Below, in pieces: positions 1 to 4,601 of a DNA stretch of 5,770 nucleotides. Made by a program: the position numbers and the translations under genes. This DNA comes from Bacillota bacterium. Lineage in GTDB: Bacteria > Bacillota > Bacilli > Bacillales > Cytobacillaceae. Positions within the stretch are counted from its first letter, which is position 1, and each line of letters opens with the position of its first letter. The notes under the pieces were generated by a model. That model was not told the DNA's origin, made no database searches, and saw only the letters and a program-made list of their open reading frames with translations. The stretch is taken from NCBI GenBank assembly GCA_023389895.1, contig JAEWDX010000449.1, positions 1 through 5,770 on the forward strand, given 5' to 3'.

Positions 1-597
1 ATCTTGAGGTGGTGCAGCCCAAGGGTCTTCGAGAATTCCACATTCATTGCTTCTTCCCCATAAGTTTTGGTCAATTGAAAAAGGTGAATCTAAATTGATC
101 GGAATCGGAATATTCTTTTCTTTCGCATATTCAATTTCTTCTTCACGTGACCATTTCCATTCACGGACAGGAGCTAACACTTCAAGCTCAGGATTTAATG
201 CTTGAATCGCTACTTCAAAGCGAACTTGGTCATTTCCTTTACCGGTACAGCCATGAGCAACGGCTATTGCACCTTCTTTTTCAGCAATTTCAACAAGCTT
301 CTTTGCAATTAATGGACGTGAAAGGGCAGAAACGAGCGGATATACACCTTCATAAAGGGTGTGAGCTTGTAATGCTACTAATGCATAATCATAAGAAAAT
401 TCTTCTTTCGCATCAATGACATATGACTGTACAGCACCAACTGTTAAGGCTTTTTCTTGGATGAAATTTAAATCCTTCCCTTCCCCAACATCTAAGCAGC
501 ATGCTACTACTGCATAGCCTTTCTCCTCTAACCATTTAACCGCAACTGACGTATCTAAACCACCTGAATAGGCGAGAACTACTTTTGGTTTTGACAT
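1..597 (-). CDS. argG: Argininosuccinate synthase, N-terminal half (runs off the left edge)
   Basis: ArgG joins citrulline and aspartate, using ATP, to make argininosuccinate, the next-to-last step of arginine synthesis in the cytoplasm. I translated 199 codons from an ATG at 597; the family is about 400 residues, so roughly half is present. The N-terminal PP-loop AYSGGLDTSV (residues 9-18) binds ATP, and HGCTGKGNDQVRFE near residues 115-128 and DQNLWGRS at 176-183 are family signatures. The frame is open to base 1 with no disruption. An AGGAGGAG ribosome binding site (603-610) lies 5 bases before the ATG, which fixes the start. argH would be expected downstream, outside the window. A promoter followed by two ARG boxes lies just upstream, so arginine-dependent repression by AhrC/ArgR is likely. 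Identity is certain by motif; only the C-terminal half is unseen. Confidence 0.97.
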   Translation of the reverse strand, partial: MSKPKVVLAYSGGLDTSVAVKWLEEKGYAVVACCLDVGEGKDLNFIQEKALTVGAVQSYVIDAKEEFSYDYALVALQAHTLYEGVYPLVSALSRPLIAKKLVEIAEKEGAIAVAHGCTGKGNDQVRFEVAIQALNPELEVLAPVREWKWSREEEIEYAKEKNIPIPINLDSPFSIDQNLWGRSNECGILEDPWAAPPQD

Positions 598-614
598 CTT
601 AACTCCTCCTCATA

Positions 615-653
615 CACGAATAAATATTCATTAATATTTGTTTTTATTCATTT
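615..653 (-). promoter_or_regulatory. Two ARG boxes (AhrC/ArgR operators) of argG
   Basis: Two tandem matches to the Bacillus ARG box (roughly CATGAATAAAAATTCAAG) lie between the argG -10 box and its ribosome binding site. Box 1, 616-631, contains the dyad GAATA-AA-TATTC (618-629). Box 2, about 637-653, reads AAATGAATAAAAACAAA on the minus strand and abuts the -10 box. Paired boxes are the usual arrangement for the hexameric arginine repressor. The position over the transcription start implies repression when arginine is plentiful. The match was judged by eye. Confidence 0.7.
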
Positions 654-654
654 A

Positions 655-682
655 AGAATAGCACAATTTTAATAGAAATCAA
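655..682 (-). promoter_or_regulatory. Sigma-A-type promoter of argG
   Basis: On the minus strand TTGATT (677-682) and TATTCT (655-660) are separated by 16 bases. Transcription would start about 650, giving a leader of some 50 bases that contains both ARG boxes and the ribosome binding site. The hexamers are moderate matches. The close fit to the operators supports the call. Confidence 0.55.
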
Positions 683-781
683 GACTTATTCTGAAAAATA
701 TAAACTTAGAGAAAATAGTATACAGAGAAATTGTATGCTGCTTTGAAAAGGATAATTATAAAAAGAATATCACTGCTTTTC

Positions 782-806
782 GTTTACATGATAGACAAAT
801 GGAATA
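782..806 (+). promoter_or_regulatory. Possible sigma-B-like promoter
   Basis: GTTTAC (782-787), a 13-base spacer and GGAATA (801-806) resemble the Bacillus general-stress promoter pattern (GTTTAA, 12-14 bases, GGGTAT). Transcription would start near 813, about 12 bases before the first GGAGGT ribosome binding site. The match is imperfect in both boxes and was found by eye, so a chance match is possible. Confidence 0.25.
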
Positions 807-861
807 ACGTATTTACCTATAGATGGAGGTTTCATATTCATGTATGATGGAGGTGTACAGG

Positions 862-921
862 TTGAACGACTCACTACTTAATTTCTATCGAAAATTTGTA
901 GTGGAAGTTTTGTTCGCCTAA
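862..921 (+). CDS. Possible 19-residue peptide ORF upstream of the 995 gene
   Basis: A TTG at 862 stands 8 bases after GGAGG (849-853), ideal spacing for Bacillus. It opens a 19-codon frame reading MNDSLLNFYRKFVVEVLFA and ending in TAA. The same frame stays open upstream through ATGs at 844 and 823, so a 25- or 32-residue product is possible; a second GGAGG (825-829) would instead serve an ATG at 840, which opens a 13-codon frame. The peptide is amphipathic with a hydrophobic C-terminus. I do not recognise it. It could be a real small peptide, a leader ORF for the 995 gene 73 bases further on, or a degraded gene start. The evidence is the ribosome binding site alone. Confidence 0.25.
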   Translation: MNDSLLNFYRKFVVEVLFA

Positions 922-994
922 AATGATAAAAGTAATTTAGTAATTTCATAATTTATTAAAGAAAAAAACATATATGCTACGGAGGATTTAATAG

Positions 995-1309
995 ATGGTA
1001 GAACATTTCACCCATAACGCTCGACTCGGGATCCATATTCCTGCTTTCGCTCAGGAATGGGATGAGTATCCCAAAAATACGCAACAGCTGATTTTATTTC
1101 AATGGGAAAAAATTAGAGGTAGAATTCCAGATCGAATTGCCGAGCTAGAAGAGTTGATAAATCATAAACAGGCACAGCTTAATGACGAAGGAAATTTCAT
1201 TAAATCTTGTGAACTGAATAGCGAAATTTCAGAGCTTGCATCGATTATTAACGATCTTTGGCTCTGGTATCGGACACAGCAGGACATTTCGGAGAAATTG
1301 CATTTGTGA
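995..1309 (+). CDS. Small helical protein of unknown function, UVR-motif-like
   Basis: This 104-residue cytoplasmic protein has no signal peptide or membrane segment. The start is supported by GGAGG (981-985) 9 bases before the ATG, and the stop is followed by a strong terminator, so it looks like a complete single-gene unit. Residues 1-40 are rich in aromatics and include IPAFAQEWDEYPKNTQQLI. Residues about 44-92 should form a helical hairpin (RIAELEELINHKQAQL, then a DEGN turn). FIKSCELNSEISEL resembles the second half of the UvrB/UvrC interaction motif (typically FEKAAELRDEIKEL), with 8 of 14 positions identical to that form. The C-terminus contains LWLWYRTQQDIS. I do not recognise a named family. 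A UVR-type protein-binding role is inference only. It is divergent from argG and shows no obvious link to arginine synthesis. Confidence 0.8.
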   Translation: MVEHFTHNARLGIHIPAFAQEWDEYPKNTQQLILFQWEKIRGRIPDRIAELEELINHKQAQLNDEGNFIKSCELNSEISELASIINDLWLWYRTQQDISEKLHL

Positions 1310-1355
1310 TAGGAAGAACTATTTTATAATATGATCATAACCTTAAAGTTGAAAA

Positions 1356-1406
1356 GATCGTTTAGCCAAATTCCTACAAGTTGGCTAAACGGTCTCGAAA
1401 ATTTTT
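1356..1406. terminator. Bidirectional terminator between the 995 gene and moaB
   Basis: The arms GATCGTTTAGCCAA (1356-1369) and TTGGCTAAACGGTC (1381-1394) pair over 14 bases with one G-T wobble and an 11-base loop. Reading plus, the stem is followed by T1402-1406. Reading minus, it is followed by TTTTC. It lies 47 bases after the stop of the plus-strand gene and 18 bases after the moaB stop, so it can end transcription from both sides. Confidence 0.88.
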
Positions 1407-1411
1407 AAAAC

Positions 1412-1924
1412 TTAAAGATCCTTCTTTAACTCGCCAACAACATGACCGAGTTCAGGCAATATCAATTTGTTCATTGCTAATTTTACAGCGCCTGATGAGC
1501 CTGGAATGGAAAAAACGGCCTTGCTGCTGACAACTCCCGCAGTTGCGCGCGATAAAATCGCAGCAGAACCAATATCCTCTTGGTAGCTGAGCATGCGAAA
1601 TAATTCGCCAAACCCGCTTATTTCTTTATCGAATAATAATTTCACTGTTTCAATTGTAATATCCCGAAGTGCAATACCGGTGCCACCGTTTGTTAAAACG
1701 GCATCGATATTCGGATCATCACAGCCTTTTAATACCTCTCTTCGAAGAGCTTCTGCTTCATCTTTCACAATCACATAATCTACGACTATATGACCAACTT
1801 CTTCTAAAAACTCGATGACAAGCTTCCCGCTTTTATCTGTTTCTTTCTCTCTCGTATCACTAACTGTAATGACTTTACAGGCTACTTTCCTAGGCGCACC
1901 CTGCTTATGTTCCTTTACACTCAT
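1412..1924 (-). CDS. moaB: Molybdenum cofactor biosynthesis protein MoaB
   Basis: MoaB belongs to the MoaB/MogA family of molybdopterin-binding proteins, which in bacteria with this form act in adenylylation of molybdopterin before molybdenum insertion. The 170 residues match the usual family length. Visible motifs are VITVSDTR (18-25), the ligand-binding loop TNGGTG (78-83) followed by LRD (86-88), ELFRMLSYQEDIG (107-119), SRATAG (125-130), and FSIPGSSGAV (138-147) near the C-terminus. The ATG at 1924 shares 4 bases with the stop of the upstream EcsC-family gene (ATGA), and AGAGGG lies 9 bases ahead of it, so translation is probably coupled. It ends 18 bases before the bidirectional terminator and is the last gene of its transcription unit. 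No other cofactor genes are in view. The assignment is firm; exact biochemical role versus MogA is from family knowledge. Confidence 0.95.
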   Translation of the reverse strand: MSVKEHKQGAPRKVACKVITVSDTREKETDKSGKLVIEFLEEVGHIVVDYVIVKDEAEALRREVLKGCDDPNIDAVLTNGGTGIALRDITIETVKLLFDKEISGFGELFRMLSYQEDIGSAAILSRATAGVVSSKAVFSIPGSSGAVKLAMNKLILPELGHVVGELKKDL

Positions 1925-2763
1925 TCATGTAGACCCTCTTTCTTATGTAGATATCTCATTTGATAATATTTATGAGCAAACTCCGTCACTTTTCTCGTTA
2001 ACTGATAGTTCGCTCTCGCTCCTATTGCCATGCTAATAATTGGAATACCTTGGACAGACTTTTTTCGAAAAATGAAGATTGCCATTGCTTTAAATAACTG
2101 TTTAATGGGCTGTTCCATCCAGGTTGCATCCGTCAATTCTTCATTTCCTTCATAAAAATAATCATCTTGCTTATTTTGGAGTTCCTTCATTAACTCATCC
2201 CATGCTTTACCTTGAAGGTGTCTAGGTAATGTTGCTGCATGAAAAACTTTGAGTGAACTCATCATTTCATAAGGAGAATTCACTTCAATTCCATATGTCA
2301 TGGCAATTAGTTGAACAACTCTTAAATTGATTACTGCCATCGCTGGAATGTCGACCCCAAGCATAAATGAATTCCCTGTTCCGGCTATTCCTCCTTGAGC
2401 AAATGAGTATAACTGGTGTCTGGCAATTTGCTGTTCAGCTATGTAATGAAGCTGATCAATCCTTAATATATTTAAATCATCGATTGTTTCAATATTAGCT
2501 GAGAATATCTGTCCAGCTAATAAGATCCGCTCTTTTGCATCAATCTGCAGCTGTGATCCCTGAATTAGCGCATGTAGATAAAATAACCAATTATCGAACG
2601 ACGAAAAAAACTGCTGCTGAATATGTTCCGGCAGCAGTGAAAATGAACGCCCAATATATTTTTCATAAAGCATCTTGAAGTCATTTGTTTCATGACTGTA
2701 CAGCTTATTTTCCCATTCCTGGATTTCAGTTAACACCTTTTTTTCCCGTTCAGTTAATGCCAT
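1921..2763 (-). CDS. EcsC family protein
   Basis: This 280-residue protein matches my knowledge of the EcsC family, named after the third gene of the Bacillus ecs ABC-transporter locus; the molecular function is not established. The N-terminal 60 residues are charged and helical. The core (119-160) has the glycine-rich stretch FAQGGIAGTGNSF followed by LGVDIPAMAVINLRVVQLIA, a hydrophobic helical segment typical of the family. A second hydrophobic block, GIPIISMAIGARANYQLT (239-256), precedes a basic, aromatic C-terminal helix. These hydrophobic stretches suggest membrane association, but I see no clear signal peptide. The start has a GGGGGA ribosome binding site 8 bases before the ATG. It lies 81 bases after ackA without a convincing terminator and overlaps moaB, so the three genes may share a transcript. 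It is not the ABC-linked ecsC itself. Confidence 0.88.
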   Translation of the reverse strand: MALTEREKKVLTEIQEWENKLYSHETNDFKMLYEKYIGRSFSLLPEHIQQQFFSSFDNWLFYLHALIQGSQLQIDAKERILLAGQIFSANIETIDDLNILRIDQLHYIAEQQIARHQLYSFAQGGIAGTGNSFMLGVDIPAMAVINLRVVQLIAMTYGIEVNSPYEMMSSLKVFHAATLPRHLQGKAWDELMKELQNKQDDYFYEGNEELTDATWMEQPIKQLFKAMAIFIFRKKSVQGIPIISMAIGARANYQLTRKVTEFAHKYYQMRYLHKKEGLHE

Positions 2764-2844
2764 CTGCGAATTCCCCCATTCACATTCAATTAACTGCTTT
2801 TATCAAACGTGATAATTTTATTACGTCTTAATTCTCTCATCTTT

Positions 2845-4035
2845 TTATAATTTTGACAGTCTCACAACATCTCGTGCAATCATAACCTCTTCATTTGTTG
2901 GGATAATCATTATTTTTACCGGAGAGTATGAATTGTTAATAAATAGCTCTTTCCCGTTAATTCGATTAAGATCAGGATCAAAATAAACCCCCATAAATTG
3001 AAGACCTTTTAGAATTCGTTCACGGACAACTTGACTATTTTCGCCAATTCCAGCCGTAAAAATAATCGCATCAACCCCTTGCATCCGTGCAGCATAGGAG
3101 CCAATATATTTATGAATTTTATTCGCAAACACTTCAAGCGCCAATTCCGCACGTTCATTTCCTTTTGCCGCTTCCATTTCTATATCACGGAGATCGCTTG
3201 AAAAGCCAGAAACGGCAAGCAGCCCGCTCTTTTTATTTAATACATCTAATACTTCCTCTGCCGTTTTATTTGTTTTTTCCATAATGAATGGGATTAAGGC
3301 TGGGTCAATATTCCCTGAACGTGTTCCCATTGTTAAACCAGCTAGTGGCGTAAAGCCCATTGATGTATCAATTGATTTTCCGCCTTTAATAGCTGCAATG
3401 CTCGCTCCATTTCCAAGATGACACGAAATTAGCCGTAATTGCTCGATCGGACGACCAAGCATATCTGCGGCCCGCTGCGAAACATATTTATGAGAAGTAC
3501 CATGGAAACCGTATTTACGAATACCATATTTCTTATAGTATTCATAGGGCAAAGCATATAAAAATGAACTTTCCGGCATTGTCTGATGAAATGCCGTATC
3601 AAATACAGCGGCAGCTGGAACTTTCGGTAGTACACGTTGGAATGCTTTAATCCCAGTTGCATTCGGTGGATTATGTAGTGGTGCCAGTTCGGATAATTCT
3701 TCAATTTTTTTCAAAACTTCATCTGTTATTAAGGAGGATTCGAAAAAGGATTCTCCACCATGAACAACACGGTGACCTGTTCCATCGATTTCGTTCAATG
3801 AATGAATAATTTCTAATGTTAGTAATTTATCAAGTAGTAGTTTAACAGCGAAATCATGATCGGGAATATTCAAAATTTCCTTCATTTTTTCGCCATTTGC
3901 TTCAATATTAAATACCCCTTCATTTAAACCTATCCGTTCAATTAAACCTTTACAAATTACATCTTCACTTGGCATGTTGAATAACTGAAACTTTAAAGAA
4001 GAACTGCCAGCATTAATTGCAATAATTTTCGCCAT
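2845..4035 (-). CDS. ackA: Acetate kinase
   Basis: AckA interconverts acetyl phosphate plus ADP and acetate plus ATP; with phosphotransacetylase it makes acetate during overflow metabolism in the cytoplasm. From the ATG at 4035 the protein has 396 residues, normal for the family. Signature 1, NAGSSSLK, is at 8-15. Substrate residues are visible in RVVHGG (89-94), the catalytic aspartate in FDTAFH (Asp146), signature 2 GFHGTSHKYVS (176-186), HLGNGAS (206-212), the catalytic arginine in TMGTRSGNIDP (Arg239), the nucleotide loop GIGENS (329-334) and the metal-binding glutamates in PTNEE (379-383). The frame stays open 12 codons further, but those codons fall in a repeat; AAAGGAG (4047-4053) sits 11 bases before the ATG at 4035, so I use that start. 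The 5' leader is formed by repeats and an IS relic, unusual for a core gene. Confidence 0.97.
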   Translation of the reverse strand: MAKIIAINAGSSSLKFQLFNMPSEDVICKGLIERIGLNEGVFNIEANGEKMKEILNIPDHDFAVKLLLDKLLTLEIIHSLNEIDGTGHRVVHGGESFFESSLITDEVLKKIEELSELAPLHNPPNATGIKAFQRVLPKVPAAAVFDTAFHQTMPESSFLYALPYEYYKKYGIRKYGFHGTSHKYVSQRAADMLGRPIEQLRLISCHLGNGASIAAIKGGKSIDTSMGFTPLAGLTMGTRSGNIDPALIPFIMEKTNKTAEEVLDVLNKKSGLLAVSGFSSDLRDIEMEAAKGNERAELALEVFANKIHKYIGSYAARMQGVDAIIFTAGIGENSQVVRERILKGLQFMGVYFDPDLNRINGKELFINNSYSPVKIMIIPTNEEVMIARDVVRLSKL

Positions 4036-4052
4036 ACAGCCATCGCTCCTTT

Positions 4053-4087
4053 GGATAAAGTGAAACTTCAATCAGTGGGGTTTCCGA
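4053..4087. repeat. 35-base direct repeat, copy 1
   Basis: The 35 bases from GGATAAAGTG to GGGGTTTCCGA are identical to 4264-4298, in the same orientation and 211 bases apart. The first base overlaps the ribosome binding site of ackA, so the repeat abuts the gene's translation start. After the repeat this copy continues as CGCACAGG, while copy 2 continues as AAATAAGG. The identity was checked base by base. Confidence 0.95.
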
Positions 4088-4160
4088 CGCACAGGATGTG
4101 CTAGTGCAGACGTTGCTTAAGGACGTCGCGTTCTTAGTCTGCTTCATCCCCCAATGATTG
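4069..4160. repeat. Palindromic repeat unit A, adjacent to ackA
   Basis: CAATCAGTGGGG (4069-4080) pairs with CCCCAATGATTG (4149-4160) at 11 of 12 positions, and weaker pairing extends outward (GTGAAACTT with AGTTGAAC). Inside are smaller stems: GCACA-gga-TGTGC (4089-4101), GCAGAC (4106-4111) with GTCTGC (4137-4142), and alternatively GACGT (4109-4113) with ACGTC (4123-4127). This is the layout of a compact non-coding palindromic element of the REP or MITE type. I see no ORF in it. To my memory very similar sequences recur between genes in Bacillaceae, but I cannot confirm that here. Confidence 0.75.
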
Positions 4161-4183
4161 TTAGTTGAACTAATCGGGCTTTT

Positions 4184-4256
4184 ACGGGCAGTTGATCCCC
4201 CACTTAGAAATTTTTTATTTCTTTCAATTTCTTGAAGTGGGGGTCTTACTGCCCGT
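4184..4256. repeat. Long hairpin unit B upstream of ackA
   Basis: Three nested arm pairs are present: ACGGGCAGT (4184-4192) with ACTGCCCGT (4248-4256), CCCCCACTT (4197-4205) with AAGTGGGGG (4235-4243), and GAAATT (4207-4212) with AATTTC (4226-4231). Four-base internal loops separate the outer two pairs. No run of T follows on either strand, so it does not look like an intrinsic terminator. It is the strongest fold in the window and would be part of the ackA leader RNA if transcription starts upstream of 4260. Confidence 0.85.
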
Positions 4257-4263
4257 TAATGCG

Positions 4264-4298
4264 GGATAAAGTGAAACTTCAATCAGTGGGGTTTCCGA
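4264..4298. repeat. 35-base direct repeat, copy 2 (truncated palindromic unit)
   Basis: Identical to 4053-4087. The match with copy 1 ends after 4298, and no partner arm for its CAATCAGTGGGG appears downstream, so this looks like the left part of a second palindromic unit cut off by the DNA that follows, which includes the IS110-like fragment. Confidence 0.9.
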
Positions 4299-4319
4299 AA
4301 ATAAGGCTCTTTCTTCTCA

Positions 4320-4361
4320 ATTAAAACATTGTATTAAGAACTGTTCAAGAGGCGTTTCCAT
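4320..4361 (-). promoter_or_regulatory. Candidate ackA promoter with a cre-like site
   Basis: On the minus strand TTGAAC (4343-4348) and TTTAAT (4320-4325) are 17 bases apart, a fair sigma-A match. Overlapping the -35 box, ATGGAAACGCCTCTT (4347-4361) agrees with 13 of 15 positions of the loose cre consensus WTGNAANCGNWNNCW, the CcpA binding site; ackA is a known CcpA-activated gene in Bacillus. The 3' half of the site is poor. Because a terminator closes off ytxK, ackA needs a promoter somewhere in 4036-4576. The transcript from here would carry a leader of roughly 280 bases containing both repeat copies. Tentative. Confidence 0.3.
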
Positions 4362-4368
4362 AGAATTC

Positions 4369-4465
4369 TTGACATTTATTCAGAAGAACTCTAGTTCCTT
4401 GTGCTAGACATTCGATAGGGCACTGTAAAGACTTCTGCGATTGGCAAAAAATGGGGAAGTAAATA
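4369..4465 (+). ncRNA. Possible IS110 bridge RNA relic
   Basis: IS110-group elements encode a structured bridge RNA in the non-coding DNA just before the recombinase start. Here that DNA contains a perfect -35 box TTGACA (4369-4374) without a good -10 box, then stems: GAACT-ct-AGTTC (4386-4397), CAGAAG (4381-4386) with CTTCTG (4432-4437), and GTGCTA (4401-4406) with TAGGGCAC (4416-4423, bulged). The position and folding fit the class, but no target or donor loop sequence can be assigned without the parent element. With the recombinase destroyed it would not be functional alone. Confidence 0.35.
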
Positions 4466-4540
4466 ATGAAACATGCAGTTGTCTTTGATGTTAGTATGGG
4501 TAAAAGTACAATGATTATTAATAATTCAAGTCATTTATAA
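4466..4540 (+). pseudogene. IS110-family transposase, N-terminal remnant
   Basis: An ATG at 4466, after GGGGAAG (4453-4459), opens a 24-codon frame starting MKHAVVFDVSMGKSTM and stopping at TAA 4538-4540. The FDVSMGKS segment matches the start of the RuvC-like DEDD domain of IS110-family recombinases, whose first catalytic aspartate is the D of FDVS (residue 8). Full proteins have roughly 300-430 residues, so more than 90 percent is missing. Recognisable sequence ends about residue 16-18 (near 4519), and the rest (IINNSSHL) is probably flanking or scrambled DNA. It is on the strand opposite to ackA and ytxK. The fragment is short, and the family call rests on one conserved block that I recognise, without a database search. 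Confidence 0.6.
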
Positions 4541-4565
4541 AATATTTCTCTATAACACTTGACTA

Positions 4566-4600
4566 GAAGTAAGAAAGGAGCTATCCAAAAAGATAGCTCC
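4566..4600 (-). terminator. Intrinsic terminator of ytxK
   Basis: GGAGCTATC (4577-4585) and GATAGCTCC (4592-4600) form a perfect 9-base stem with a 6-base loop. On the minus strand it is followed by TTTCTTACTTC. The stem starts one base after the ytxK stop codon. It should prevent read-through from ytxK into ackA. Confidence 0.9.
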
Positions 4601-4601
4601 A

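Larger units (their letters stand above)
598..994. other. Divergent intergenic region between argG and the 995 gene
   Basis: The left third (598-682) is the argG control region. From 683 to about 780 I see only AT-rich DNA with an imperfect dyad (717-724 with 732-739). From 782 there is a possible stress-sigma promoter, and two copies of GATGGAGGT (822-830 and 846-854) look like ribosome binding sites for a tiny ORF. From 922 to 980 the DNA is AT-rich and no convincing promoter for the 995 gene is visible; TTGTAG-17-TAAAAT (about 896-924) is a weak candidate. No RNA gene or T-box structure is apparent. Confidence 0.6.
4300..4520 (+). mobile_element. Decayed left end of an IS110-family element
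   Basis: The proposed element covers the non-coding left end (possible bridge RNA) and the first codons of the transposase. The left boundary is placed near 4299, where the 35-base repeat breaks off; the right boundary is near 4520, where similarity to the transposase seems to end. IS110 elements lack terminal inverted repeats and make little or no target duplication, so the edges cannot be set from sequence alone. The remaining 4521-4570 is AT-rich DNA without visible features. Confidence 0.45.

Noticed and set aside
147..419. 90-codon plus-strand frame inside argG, and similar frames at 1593, 1815, 3087, 3429 and 4902
   Set aside because: They lie antisense or out of frame within well-supported genes and show no family-like features or ribosome binding sites of their own.
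717..739. Dyad AGTATACA / TGTATGCT as an operator
   Set aside because: It includes one G-T wobble, sits outside both promoters I can place, and is the sort of dyad expected by chance in AT-rich DNA.
2800..2815. Hairpin TTATCA-aacg-TGATAA between ackA and the EcsC-family gene as a terminator
   Set aside because: The stem is short and AT-rich, and on the coding (minus) strand no T run follows it.
4036..4071. A 12-codon N-terminal extension of AckA starting at 4071
   Set aside because: The extension is encoded by the 35-base repeat and has no ribosome binding site, whereas AAAGGAG precedes the ATG at 4035 and the family begins at MAKIIAINAG-like sequence.
4184..4256. Intrinsic terminator upstream of ackA
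   Set aside because: The stem is strong, but neither strand has a following T run, and it is part of a repeat structure.
4053..4298. CRISPR-like array
   Set aside because: There are only two repeat copies with a 176-base gap filled by palindromes; no regular spacers and no cas genes.
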